The translations under genes and the position numbers were made by a program. Below, in pieces: positions 36,071 to 44,958 of a DNA stretch of 64,000 bases. Position 1 is the stretch's first letter, and each line of letters opens with the position of its first letter. The stretch comes from Arcicella rigui. GTDB taxonomy: Bacteria > Bacteroidota > Bacteroidia > Cytophagales > Spirosomataceae. The notes under the pieces are model-generated. The model ran no database searches. It saw nothing but the letters and a program-made list of their open reading frames with translations, and had not been told where the DNA came from. The stretch covers positions 62,001 through 126,000 of the forward strand of contig NZ_JAYFUM010000010.1 of assembly GCF_034929435.1 (NCBI RefSeq). Reading direction: 5' to 3'.

Positions 36071-36640
36071 CTATATATCTGACTCAGCGATTTCATAAGT
36101 TTTTGGCATTTTTAATTCTTTGGCATAATAAGCAGTAGCGTATTTGTGGAGATATTCTAATAAAGTATTCATATCTGCATGAAAATCAAATTGAATATCT
36201 GGGTGCATTTTCACCACTTTTTTTAACAGAAAATCTGTTCTTTTCACTACATAAAGTGCCAAAGTATCTGACTTTGAAGAGTATTTTTCAATCCATTTCA
36301 ATTGTTTTTCAAAGCACTCTTTCAGTAATTTCAAGGTCAATTCTACTTCTCCGTATTTGTCCTTGGTTACTTTTACATGGCGAGTAATTTCTGCATTGGT
36401 ATAACGCATATCCATCATCAAATAGCCCGAAGAGTAATTGGTAGTATCGTATAATTTATCAATCAATACTTTTATCTCGTCTCTTCTCGACTCCATCGTT
36501 AGGCTTTCTTCCACCAAAGTAAAAGTCAATTGTTGAATCAAAATATCATCTTTACCGATGAGTCTCAACAATAATTTATCTTTCTCTTTCTGAGGCATCG
36601 CCACAATCGCCTGCTGTAATTCTTTTTCTATTTTTGCCAT
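36071..36640 (-). CDS. Conserved-looking helical protein of unknown function
   Basis: The start chosen is the ATG at 36640 (MAKIEKELQQAI), giving 189 residues; a TTG two codons upstream is unnecessary. The sequence is mostly alpha-helical, charged, without signal peptide, membrane segment or recognisable catalytic motif. A polar helical opening (KEKDKLLLRLIGKDD) is followed by a Glu/Lys-rich middle and a C-terminal segment with several aromatic residues (YLHKYATAYYAKEL). I do not recognise the family. It stands alone between a repeat and a divergent carotenoid ketolase-like gene. Confidence 0.75.
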   Translation of the reverse strand: MAKIEKELQQAIVAMPQKEKDKLLLRLIGKDDILIQQLTFTLVEESLTMESRRDEIKVLIDKLYDTTNYSSGYLMMDMRYTNAEITRHVKVTKDKYGEVELTLKLLKECFEKQLKWIEKYSSKSDTLALYVVKRTDFLLKKVVKMHPDIQFDFHADMNTLLEYLHKYATAYYAKELKMPKTYEIAESDI

Positions 36641-36751
36641 GCTCAATGCAAAACTGGATGCTAATGATTTATCTTATCTTTGTAACAAAGTTACGGATAA
36701 ATGAGTTTTTAAAGTATCATTCTCAAATTACTTGTGCAGCCACTCAGTTTT

Positions 36752-37444
36752 ATGAAGTATAAAGGACTCTTTTTTGCCATCAGTATTATTTCACTTTGGG
36801 GCATTTCGCTTGCCTACTTGTTGAATTATCCGATAGATTTTTATAATCCTTTGGTCTATGTTTTTATGTTGTTGCAAATGCAACTTTATACAGGCGTTTT
36901 TATTACTGCACATGATGCTATTCATGGCGTTGTTGCTCCGCATAATAAAAAACTCAACTATGCCATTGGTTTTTTGTGTGCTACACTTTTTGCTTATAAT
37001 AATTATGAAAAATTATCAAAGAAACATCACTTACATCATAAAAACGTAGTAACTGACGATGACCCAGATTATTATAATGGAAACTTTTTTAGATGGTATT
37101 TAAAATTTGCGTTGGAGTACGTTACCTTCTGGCAGATTTTGTTGATGGCAATTACTTATAATCTATTGAAATTAGTTTTTCCGATGGAAAACCTGATTGT
37201 CTTTTGGGAAGTGCCAGCGATTTTGAGTACGCTACAACTTTTTTATTTTGGTACTTATCTTCCGCACCGTGGCGAACATGAGGCAAATGATATTTATAAA
37301 TCTCGAAGTCAGAAACTCAATCATTTTATGGCTTTTATTTCATGTTACTTCTTTGGTTATCATCACGAACATCACGCTTATCCCTACTTGCCTTGGTGGA
37401 AATTGGCTGAGGCGAAGGAAAAGGAGGAATTGAAACATAGGTAG
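36752..37444 (+). CDS. crtW: CrtW-like beta-carotene ketolase / di-iron membrane oxygenase
   Basis: The ATG at 36752 is preferred over the GTG at 36734, giving 230 residues. The protein has four hydrophobic segments and the three histidine boxes of membrane di-iron oxygenases: HDAIHG, HHLHH (within KKHHLHHKN), and HHEHH near the C-terminus. The segment FGTYLPHRGEHEA between boxes two and three, and YPYLPWWKLAEA after box three, are diagnostic of CrtW ketolases, which add 4-keto groups to beta-carotene. A fatty acid desaturase is the alternative reading, but it would lack the TYLPHR motif. No other carotenoid gene lies in the window, so the gene stands alone. Product in vivo may be a ketocarotenoid. 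Confidence 0.75.
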   Translation: MKYKGLFFAISIISLWGISLAYLLNYPIDFYNPLVYVFMLLQMQLYTGVFITAHDAIHGVVAPHNKKLNYAIGFLCATLFAYNNYEKLSKKHHLHHKNVVTDDDPDYYNGNFFRWYLKFALEYVTFWQILLMAITYNLLKLVFPMENLIVFWEVPAILSTLQLFYFGTYLPHRGEHEANDIYKSRSQKLNHFMAFISCYFFGYHHEHHAYPYLPWWKLAEAKEKEELKHR

Positions 37445-37587
37445 TGATTAGACAAGTTGATTGGTATTATAATTAGTATTTCATTTATCAAATTACATAA
37501 ATCAAGTAAGTTTATGCGAATCAAAACACTAATTCACAATTGACAATTCACAATTTCATATTGATATTTAAGTACCCAACAATTGCA

Positions 37588-37630
37588 TAAAAAAACTCCC
37601 TTATTCAATGATGAACAAGGGAGTTTTTTT
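37588..37630. terminator. Bidirectional terminator between crtW-like and DUF2723 genes
   Basis: AAAAACTCCCTT pairs with AAGGGAGTTTTT with a further TTCA/TGAA stem inside, and U-rich tails on both strands. It separates two convergent genes. Confidence 0.88.
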
Positions 37631-37653
37631 ATTGATTTCAGTAATAAAGCAAA

Positions 37654-40623
37654 TTATGAATTTGCTTTAATCATCTGTTTATTAAACATTTCTTCGTACT
37701 TCGCTGCTTCTGGTAGTTTGGCATTTTTTACTCCTTCAACGATAATTTGCATTTCGTAAAGATTGGTCTGTACCTCACGAGAATCACTATTTCTACGGTC
37801 GTTTAAGTAATAATCCAAAGCTTTGCTATTTCTATTCATAATGGTATCAGCCATTTGTAAACCTGTTTTCTTATCGCCAGCGGCAAGGTACAAGGCAACA
37901 AAATTAGCTGAAAGCTGGTCGTAAGGAATGGTTTTATCTGGCATTACTTTCAAGCAATAATCCAAAGCTGCTTTTGCTTTCGCAAATTTACCTTCACGAA
38001 CCAATTGGTCTGCCAAACGCAAGAAAGCCAAACGAGCCGTTACCACTGGTACTTCTAAATAGAAATCTGAATGATAATAAGTATTGGCGTTGTCTAAATC
38101 TCTCCAGAACATTTTCTTGGTAAGATTGTCAAACATAATGTCGCTATTGACAAAACCATCTTTTGCTTCAGGAATTTTGAATGGCATTAGTCTGTACGCA
38201 TAACCTTCTAATTGCATGTATTCTTTCAAGTTCAAATAGCTTGCCGAAGGAAGCGTAGAAGCAAAATACACTGGACGTTTCCAACCTGTTGCAGCATTCT
38301 GAGCGATAATGTCAAACTGAATCAATTCTGGTTTCATCACACCGCTTTTTCCTGCCGACCATGCCATTTGTGGCGTAACCAGTGATTCGTACTCTTTTGG
38401 TACAAAACCTGCTTTTTTCACCGCTTCAACATCAATTGGTAAGAAAAGATTTTCCGTTGGCAAAGTATTAATCATCGAACCATCCGTTAAAGGTACTTTA
38501 ATCGCTGGATTATCGTCTCTGATTAATTTCAAGTATTCAATTAAATTGATTCCAGATTTTACATTCGGATTTTCATAAAACATAATTTGCTCGTTCAATC
38601 CTTCCAAGAAACGGTCTTTTGGTAAAGAAATTGGAAGTGCTTGCGACTGATATGTTTTACGTTTCATTTGGTCGATATACCAATCTGTTCCTAAAAGAGA
38701 AAGGTTACAAACACGCACGTCTGTACGATAACCTTCTACTTCTTGTACATACCACAATGGGAAAGTATCGTTATCGCCACCTGTAAATAAAATCGCATTC
38801 GGAGCACAAGAATTTAACATATTCTTGGCGAAATCTACTTGATGATAACGGTGATTACGGTCGTGGTCATCCCAGTTTTGTTGAATCATAATCACAGGAA
38901 CAACCGCAGTAATGGCTGTGGCAACTGTACCCGTAACCATTGGATTTTTCAATGCTTTTCCAAGCCACTCCGCAATTTGAATTACTCCAAGACCAATCCA
39001 GATAGCAAAGAAGTAGAATGAACCTACATAAATATAGTCACGTTCACGAGGTTCAACTGGTGGCGAGTTGAGGAATACAACCAATGCCAAACCTGTCAGC
39101 AAGAACATCAAAGTGGTTACTAAGAAATCATTTTCGTTTTTACGAACTAAAAGAACAAAACCAAACAAGCCCAAAATCAATGGCAACCAGAAGTAATTGT
39201 TGCGAGCTTTATTGTTTGCCAAAAGTTCAGGTAATTCTCCTTTACGACTATAATCAATTACGCCTGCATTTTGAATATCACTTTCACGACCAACAAAATT
39301 CCAGAGTAAATATCTCATGTACATGTGACCCATCTGGTGCGTAAACATAAACTTGAGGTTATCGCCAAAACTTGGTTTTTCGCCCGCAGCCAAACCTAAC
39401 ATTTCTTCATAAAGCTGAATATGCTGTGGCGAGCTACTGTAAACACGTGGCAACAACATTTGTCCATCTTTTGAATAAATCAATTTTTGTTTGTGGTCAT
39501 ATACTTCATATTTACCATCTTTCATTTTGTAAACAGGAGCACCCTGCTCTACATTTTCAACAGTAGCAGTATAGATTGGGCCATACAATAATGAACGTTC
39601 GCCGTATTGTTCACGCTTCAAATATTTTACGTAATTTAAAATATTACTTGGGTCGTTTTCATTGATTGGCGTATTGAAAGTAGAGCGAACAAAAGCCAAA
39701 TTGTACGACAAGTAACCAATTAAAACAAATACAAGCGATAATAACGATACGTTTAAGGTTACTTTTTCTTTTTTGATTGAATGTAAAATTCCCCAAACGA
39801 TTGCTCCAACCAAAATAATCAAGAATATCGTAGCTCCTACGCCATAAGGTAAGCCAAAGCCATTTGTGAAGATTAATTCAAACTGAAATGCCATTGAAGG
39901 AATCCCCGGAATAATAGCCGAGTTAATTACTCCCAGAATCACCAAACCAATAAACAAAGCAATAAAACCACCTTTATAAGTAGGTTTGGGATATTTTTTG
40001 AAATAGTATAATAATGCCAACGCAGGAACAGTCACCAAGTTCAATAAGTGAACACCGATTGAAAGCCCAACGATATAAGCAATTAAAATCAACCAACGGT
40101 TTGCTGACGCTTCATCCTCGATAAGCTCCCATTTGAAAGCTGCCCATACTACCAAAGCAGTAAAGAAAGAAGACATGGCATATACTTCGGCTTCTACTGC
40201 CGAGAACCAAAAAGTATCAGAGAAAGCATAAGCCAAAGAACCCACAACACCTGCCCCTAACAAAGTAATGGCTTCTCCTTTTGAAAGTTCTTCAAATTTC
40301 TTGTTATACACTTTACGTCCGATAAGTACGATAGTCCAGTGCATAAACAGGATTGTTAAAGCACTCGAAAGTACCGACATCATGTTTACCCAATAAGCTA
40401 CCTGAGTAGTATCAGAACCTGCCAATAAAGAGAACATTCTTCCTAATAAAAGAAATAGAGGAGCACCTGGAGGGTGTGGAACTTGCAGTTTAAAAGCACA
40501 AGCGATGAACTCGCCACAATCCCAAAAAGAAGCAGTACGTTCAACGGTTGCGGTGAAAACAAAAAGTGAAATAGCAAAAACGGCCCAGCCTATTAAGTCG
40601 TTTATTCGTTTAAAATTGTTCAT
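37654..40623 (-). CDS. DUF2723 / glycosyltransferase family 117 membrane protein
   Basis: This is a polytopic membrane protein of 989 residues. The N-terminal DUF2723 domain shows the GT-C pattern: VERTASFWDCGEF with the putative catalytic Asp35 and Glu38 in the first outer loop, followed by HPPGAPLFLLLGR. About ten membrane helices run to residue 570, and the C-terminal 400 residues form a large periplasmic part ending with helical repeats (residues about 850-989). The family has been proposed to transfer sugars from lipid carriers onto exported proteins in Bacteroidota. No gene neighbour supports a specific pathway here. Confidence 0.88.
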   Translation of the reverse strand: MNNFKRINDLIGWAVFAISLFVFTATVERTASFWDCGEFIACAFKLQVPHPPGAPLFLLLGRMFSLLAGSDTTQVAYWVNMMSVLSSALTILFMHWTIVLIGRKVYNKKFEELSKGEAITLLGAGVVGSLAYAFSDTFWFSAVEAEVYAMSSFFTALVVWAAFKWELIEDEASANRWLILIAYIVGLSIGVHLLNLVTVPALALLYYFKKYPKPTYKGGFIALFIGLVILGVINSAIIPGIPSMAFQFELIFTNGFGLPYGVGATIFLIILVGAIVWGILHSIKKEKVTLNVSLLSLVFVLIGYLSYNLAFVRSTFNTPINENDPSNILNYVKYLKREQYGERSLLYGPIYTATVENVEQGAPVYKMKDGKYEVYDHKQKLIYSKDGQMLLPRVYSSSPQHIQLYEEMLGLAAGEKPSFGDNLKFMFTHQMGHMYMRYLLWNFVGRESDIQNAGVIDYSRKGELPELLANNKARNNYFWLPLILGLFGFVLLVRKNENDFLVTTLMFLLTGLALVVFLNSPPVEPRERDYIYVGSFYFFAIWIGLGVIQIAEWLGKALKNPMVTGTVATAITAVVPVIMIQQNWDDHDRNHRYHQVDFAKNMLNSCAPNAILFTGGDNDTFPLWYVQEVEGYRTDVRVCNLSLLGTDWYIDQMKRKTYQSQALPISLPKDRFLEGLNEQIMFYENPNVKSGINLIEYLKLIRDDNPAIKVPLTDGSMINTLPTENLFLPIDVEAVKKAGFVPKEYESLVTPQMAWSAGKSGVMKPELIQFDIIAQNAATGWKRPVYFASTLPSASYLNLKEYMQLEGYAYRLMPFKIPEAKDGFVNSDIMFDNLTKKMFWRDLDNANTYYHSDFYLEVPVVTARLAFLRLADQLVREGKFAKAKAALDYCLKVMPDKTIPYDQLSANFVALYLAAGDKKTGLQMADTIMNRNSKALDYYLNDRRNSDSREVQTNLYEMQIIVEGVKNAKLPEAAKYEEMFNKQMIKANS

Positions 40624-40791
40624 TGAGGGTACGTTATCAGTTATTGACTATGAACGAAGATGTATCAAACATTCATAACTCTTACAAAAAAGACAAATTT
40701 GAAATCAAAAATACTAAATTAGATTGGCTTACTGAGTCGGAAGCTGTTAAAATGTGTTAATTCAGCCACGAAGTAAGGGGTTTTTAAAATA

Positions 40792-40822
40792 AAAAGACCT
40801 GTTTGTGTTACAGGTCTTTTTA
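40792..40822 (-). terminator. Terminator after pheS
   Basis: AAAAAGACCTGT pairs with ACAGGTCTTTTT around a 7-base loop; the minus strand ends in a U tract. It starts 29 bases past the pheS stop. Confidence 0.88.
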
Positions 40823-40850
40823 GGATGAATGCCCAAATCATTTCCTTTTG

Positions 40851-41888
40851 TTATAAACCTTCAAACTGACGTAAGAATCTTACATCGTTTTCGGTGAATA
40901 ATCGTAAATCTTTGATTTGATATTTCAACATCGTGATTCTTTCAATTCCCATTCCGAAGGCGAAACCTGTGTATTCTTGTGAATCAATACCGCATTGTTC
41001 AAGTACATTGGGGTCAACCATTCCAGAACCAGCAATTTCTACCCAACCCGAATATTTACAAACATTACAGCCTTTGCCTTTACAGATTAAACAAGTAATG
41101 TCGATTTCGGCAGAAGGTTCTGTAAATGGGAAATACGAAGGACGATAACGTACTTTAGTGTCTTGTCCAAACATCTCTTTGGCAAAGTAATAAAGCGTAT
41201 CTTTCAAATCTTTGAAGCCTACATTTTTATCTACATACAAGCCTTCTACTTGGTGAAACAAACAGTGAGCTCTGGCAGAAATGGCTTCATTACGATACAC
41301 TCGCCCCGGCATGATAGAACGCAACGGCGGTTTCTGATTTTGCATCAAACGAATCTGAACGTTTGAAGTATGCGTTCTCAACAAAATATCGTCAGCTACG
41401 TTTCCGCCTTTTTTCTCGATAAAGAAAGTATCTTGCATTTCACGAGCAGGGTGATTTTCTGCGAAATTCAAAGCCGTGAAATTATAAAAATCAGATTCAA
41501 TTTCTGGGCCATCCGATACATTGAAACCCATTTTAGCAAAGATTTCAATAATTCTGGCACGCACCAAAGTCAATGGATGAATACTTCCATTTTCAAAAGG
41601 AACATTCGGTAAAGTGAGGTCAAATTCAATAGCCACAGCTTTATCCGAAGAAGCCTCCATCAAAGTCTGAAACTCATTAAATTTTTGCTGTGCTGCATCT
41701 TTCAAAGTATTCAATGCTTGTCCAACCGCACGGCGTTCTTCTTGGGCAACGTTTTTTAGTCCGTCAAAAAGTTCCCCAATCACGCCCTTGCGTCCAACAT
41801 AAGCAATACGGAAGGCTTCAAGTTGTTCCTTAGTGGAAATTTGAAAATCAGCAATCTGCTGATGAATGTTGTTAATCTTATCTTGCAT
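40851..41888 (-). CDS. pheS: Phenylalanyl-tRNA synthetase alpha subunit
   Basis: PheS carries the catalytic site that charges tRNA-Phe. The protein has 345 residues. An N-terminal coiled coil (residues 1-85) binds tRNA. Class II motifs are visible: GFNVSDGPEIESDFYNF, the motif 2 segment GRVYRNEAISARAHCLFHQVEG, and motif 3 FAFGMGIERITMLKY. A CxxC pair set (CLICKGKGCNVCKY) forms the usual zinc site. pheT is not adjacent. The upstream region holds a short Phe-rich reading frame and a terminator, which suggests attenuation by phenylalanine supply. Confidence 0.97.
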   Translation of the reverse strand: MQDKINNIHQQIADFQISTKEQLEAFRIAYVGRKGVIGELFDGLKNVAQEERRAVGQALNTLKDAAQQKFNEFQTLMEASSDKAVAIEFDLTLPNVPFENGSIHPLTLVRARIIEIFAKMGFNVSDGPEIESDFYNFTALNFAENHPAREMQDTFFIEKKGGNVADDILLRTHTSNVQIRLMQNQKPPLRSIMPGRVYRNEAISARAHCLFHQVEGLYVDKNVGFKDLKDTLYYFAKEMFGQDTKVRYRPSYFPFTEPSAEIDITCLICKGKGCNVCKYSGWVEIAGSGMVDPNVLEQCGIDSQEYTGFAFGMGIERITMLKYQIKDLRLFTENDVRFLRQFEGL

Positions 41889-42005
41889 TTATCGGTATTG
41901 AATTCAGTGAGCCAATAATCATTGATTAATTTGGCATCTTGAAGAACATTTCTTGTGATGGTTTTCTTGAAGATGCACAAAATTACACTATTCACTATAA
42001 AGGGC

Positions 42006-42042
42006 AAAAAAAAAGGCAAATTTAGAGATTTGCCTTTTTTTT
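42006..42042 (-). terminator. Terminator hairpin in the pheS leader (candidate attenuator)
   Basis: GGCAAAT pairs with ATTTGCC, extended by long A and T runs, with nine Us at the 3' end on the minus strand. No gene ends here on that strand, so it is not an ordinary gene-end terminator. It lies 118 bases before the pheS ATG and 19 bases after a short Phe-rich reading frame. Confidence 0.8.
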
Positions 42043-42060
42043 ATCTTGAAGGGAATTAGC

Positions 42061-42129
42061 TTATATTTTAATTTTAAAGCAAAAGAAGTTGTAGTCAAGC
42101 TTGCGAAAGTACTTATTTGAGTCTGCCAT
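42061..42129 (-). CDS. Putative phenylalanine leader peptide of pheS (22 aa)
   Basis: Minus-strand reading frame from ATG at 42129 to TAA at 42061, 22 residues beginning MADSNKYFRKL. It contains Phe at positions 8, 15, 16 and 18, with the FFCF cluster just before the end. A strong terminator follows after 19 bases, and pheS 118 bases after that. The UUUGCUUU within the late Phe codons can pair with AAGGCAAA in the 5' arm of the terminator, giving a candidate antiterminator. This matches the layout of the E. coli pheST leader (pheM). In AT-rich DNA a Phe-rich frame can occur by chance, so the call is inferred. No clear TANNTTTG promoter was found upstream on this strand. Confidence 0.6.
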   Translation of the reverse strand: MADSNKYFRKLDYNFFCFKIKI

Positions 42130-42146
42130 TTTTTTACTTATATTTG
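42116..42146 (+). promoter_or_regulatory. Promoter of the decayed toxin-antitoxin module
   Basis: TTTG at 42116-42119 and TATATTTG at 42139-42146, a perfect TANNTTTG box, are separated by 19 bases. The antitoxin ATG is at 42170. The promoter overlaps the start of the pheS leader frame on the opposite strand. Confidence 0.65.
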
Positions 42147-42169
42147 ATTAATAATAAGCCATCATATCT

Positions 42170-42388
42170 ATGACACAAATCGTATTAGAAATAGAAAATG
42201 AAAATGATTTGGTATCAATATTGGCAATTGCTCAACAATTGAATATTAAACATTTTACCTTGAAGGACTCAGAAGCATTGACAAACTCAGAGCATAATCA
42301 TCGTAAAGCTGGACTGGCTAAATTTAAAGGTATTCTAAATACAAACAATAGTTATTATCCACCCAAATCTGAATTCTACGAACAATGA
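42170..42388 (+). CDS. Antitoxin-like protein of a decayed TA module
   Basis: This protein has 72 residues. The start IVLEIENENDLVSILAIAQQLNI and the following polar tail (KAGLAKFKGILNTNNSYYPPKSEFYEQ) look like small antitoxins that precede PIN toxins in Bacteroidota. Its stop overlaps the next start (ATGA), as in working antitoxin-toxin pairs. The partner toxin is truncated to 33 residues, so the antitoxin may now be a remnant or may bind a toxin elsewhere. Confidence 0.75.
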   Translation: MTQIVLEIENENDLVSILAIAQQLNIKHFTLKDSEALTNSEHNHRKAGLAKFKGILNTNNSYYPPKSEFYEQ

Positions 42389-42486
42389 GAGTTTTTGTTG
42401 ACAGTAGTGTTTTAATTGAGTTTGAAAATGGAAGAAACCAAGACCTTTTATCCATTTTACTTGATAATTCTACCATTGAATTATGA
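42385..42486 (+). pseudogene. Truncated PIN-domain (VapC-like) toxin remnant
   Basis: A 33-codon frame starting with the ATGA overlap encodes MRVFVDSSVLIEFENG and then stops at a TGA (42484-42486). The opening is the first beta-strand and first catalytic Asp of a PIN domain (VDSSVLIEF). PIN toxins are normally 120-140 residues. The remaining acidic residues are gone, so it cannot be an active nuclease. No continuation was found in the other frames before the DUF5686 gene. It was probably cut by a deletion. Confidence 0.8.
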
Positions 42487-42537
42487 CCAACTTAAAAATT
42501 CATACAAAAAATAAACAATAGCTTTAAAACTATTCTA

Positions 42538-44958
42538 TCACCAATCTGGCGTTACTCCTCCTCTCACTCTTGAATTAAGAGAAATCCTTATACCGATTTG
42601 TGTATTTTTTACATGATTGAAATTCTTGTCGGGATAACCAACACTGTTGTAAGCAAATACGGCTTCTACTCTTAGAATTCTTAGAATGCCATCTACACCA
42701 TAGCCAAATTCTACATTGTGTATATTATTGTTGGCAGTGTAAAGGTAATTGGCAAAAAGTTCCTCACGAATCCCCAAATTTCTGACTCCCATCAATTGCG
42801 TTAGAGCAAACTTTCGCAAACCTACCATCGTCATAATGTCTATGTATGAACCATTGGTAGAAAAATAAAATGGGTCAATCAACTTTTTACTTACTCCCCA
42901 AACATAATTATCATAAAAACCAACCAAACGGTGCGTCGTGAGGGCATCGCCAATAGAAATCATATTATTGTTTCCGTTGAAGTGCTTATAATCTGCAAAA
43001 GTCATTTTATTGGCACTTAAAAATGTTCCGACTTGTGCGATATAATTGAAATTGGTATTGATACTCAAAGGGAAATTGTGTGTAATGCCCAATTCGATGG
43101 TATGAAAATCCATTTCGCTACCAAAAAGCTTTGGAATTGCTCCACGGTATTTAAAAGTAATCAGTGGCGACGAAGAAAAATCTACGTAACGGATATTATT
43201 ACGATACTGTTTTTTTAAAGTAGGACGGTAATTGATTTGAAAACTTGCTAAAAAAGCGTCGTTGATATTAAAATTGCTCTTCCCCATTTCTTGATTCTGT
43301 GGGAAATTGGGCAAGTAAGCATCGCCTCCAAAATTAATCCAGTAATAATTTGTTGTGTTTTCTAAAGGATAACGCCTCGCCCATTCCAAAGAGGTTTTAA
43401 TCCCCAGTGTATTTGAAAAACGGTCACTGAAAGAAATATTGATAAAATCTTTTTCGTAGATTTTCACAAAGTTTTTCTTCAATAAAAGGGTTGACAGCGA
43501 GTTCAAATCAAGAGCCACAGGCGTATCTACGTTGTACTGTGAAATGAATTCACCACCCGAAACACTTATTTCTTCTTTTTGGGTTTTCCAGCGTACTTTC
43601 AACATCCCCATTGAGCGATTTTGCGTAACTGAATAACGCCAAGTTGGGTCTATTTCCCACCAATCATAACGATTGCGACGATAGCGAAACAAAGCCCCAG
43701 TATTATACACGAAACCTTCAACCGTATTGAAATTAAAATCTAACACAGGTGATTTATAATAGATTTCGTAAGGATAAAATCCTTTTTTGGTCTTTCCCCA
43801 AAAGTACGAGCGACTAAAAAGTACGCTACCAATACCAAATTTCTGATTTGCTTGGCGATAAGTAGAAAACTCGTCGGGTTGGGTTGGCAATGAGTTTTTA
43901 TTCAAATAACTAATAGGCAAATCAGGCGTAAAAGATTCAAATTGAGTAGCTTGCTTCAATTGATACCAAAAATCATTGGTCTGAAATTCTGCATTTTCTG
44001 AAATATCTACTTTGTCATAACGCCTCAAACCCGAAGCAATGTTGGCATCACTCCACTGACTTTTTAGGTTTGTACCCAATGCAGACATTACTTGTTTGAA
44101 TTGTTGTACTTCAAAATTTCGCTCTTGAACGTTTACAATTTCTTTAAAACTTTTCTCGTCTGGACGAGCTAAATCGGGAAAATTCTTTGCTTCGATGGCT
44201 TGGTAATTCCAAACTTTGGCGGCATAAGTATAAGTACCTTCAAAGCCCATCAAACTGCCCGAAGCCGATATTTTGTACTGTACCGGAAACCATTCAGCCC
44301 CAAAAGGTTGATAATGAATCATAATTTGGTAGGATACATTATAATTCTTTACCTTCAAATCAACACTTTGTAAAGCAAAATCACCTGCTGTAATTGAGAT
44401 TGTACCACTAAATACTTTTTCATCATTATCGTTTTTAGGAATTACCCGAATTCGATAAATTTTTACGCCTGCTTCCGTCAAAGAATCTATTAATTGAAAT
44501 TGATAATATTGAAAAGCTTTGGGCGAAAGTGGCGAAATGGCATCTGTTCCTAAAACATTTTTATAAAAATTAGGATTAACATATTTATCAGGGCGGGGTT
44601 CTACGTGATAATTATTCCGAATAGCTTCAAGCTTAAAAGAATAAGTGTTATCATTGCTAACCGAAAATTTAGCATACGATTCTGACTGATAAGGAAGATT
44701 TTCTTCAACGCCTTCTTCTGAAAGAATGGCTTTCCATAAGCCCGGAATTCGAGTCCACTTGCCTGTGTTTTGTATAAATACTTCTGCCTGATAATTGGCA
44801 TAAGCTTTATCATGAGCAGGTGCAAGCTTAATGGCTTGTTCGATGATTGCGTTTACTGATGTAACAGGGGAATCTTTTGAAATCTTGGAAGTAGCATATA
44901 AATCCTGAAAGCAATTAGCAAATACAAATAAAATTATCGACGAGAGTTTTTGGAACAT
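42538..44958 (-). CDS. DUF5686 family outer-membrane-like protein
   Basis: This is a large exported protein of 806 residues with a signal peptide (hydrophobic start, end near LYATS). The first 200 residues include the IEQAIKLAPAHDKAYANYQAEVF opening typical of DUF5686 (without the N-terminal carboxypeptidase-like domain some members have). The rest is rich in aromatic, alternating beta-strands (KFSVSNDNTYSFKLEA, and many TY/FN pairs) and ends in a strand-like tail. It is probably an outer-membrane beta-barrel. The role in Bacteroidota is unknown. It is divergent from the secretion operon, so a link to that operon is possible but not shown. Confidence 0.85.
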   Translation of the reverse strand: MFQKLSSIILFVFANCFQDLYATSKISKDSPVTSVNAIIEQAIKLAPAHDKAYANYQAEVFIQNTGKWTRIPGLWKAILSEEGVEENLPYQSESYAKFSVSNDNTYSFKLEAIRNNYHVEPRPDKYVNPNFYKNVLGTDAISPLSPKAFQYYQFQLIDSLTEAGVKIYRIRVIPKNDNDEKVFSGTISITAGDFALQSVDLKVKNYNVSYQIMIHYQPFGAEWFPVQYKISASGSLMGFEGTYTYAAKVWNYQAIEAKNFPDLARPDEKSFKEIVNVQERNFEVQQFKQVMSALGTNLKSQWSDANIASGLRRYDKVDISENAEFQTNDFWYQLKQATQFESFTPDLPISYLNKNSLPTQPDEFSTYRQANQKFGIGSVLFSRSYFWGKTKKGFYPYEIYYKSPVLDFNFNTVEGFVYNTGALFRYRRNRYDWWEIDPTWRYSVTQNRSMGMLKVRWKTQKEEISVSGGEFISQYNVDTPVALDLNSLSTLLLKKNFVKIYEKDFINISFSDRFSNTLGIKTSLEWARRYPLENTTNYYWINFGGDAYLPNFPQNQEMGKSNFNINDAFLASFQINYRPTLKKQYRNNIRYVDFSSSPLITFKYRGAIPKLFGSEMDFHTIELGITHNFPLSINTNFNYIAQVGTFLSANKMTFADYKHFNGNNNMISIGDALTTHRLVGFYDNYVWGVSKKLIDPFYFSTNGSYIDIMTMVGLRKFALTQLMGVRNLGIREELFANYLYTANNNIHNVEFGYGVDGILRILRVEAVFAYNSVGYPDKNFNHVKNTQIGIRISLNSRVRGGVTPDW

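Noticed and set aside
35814..36098. Overlapping short frames on both strands
   Set aside because: They are made of the CACAGAG inverted repeat and have no coding character.
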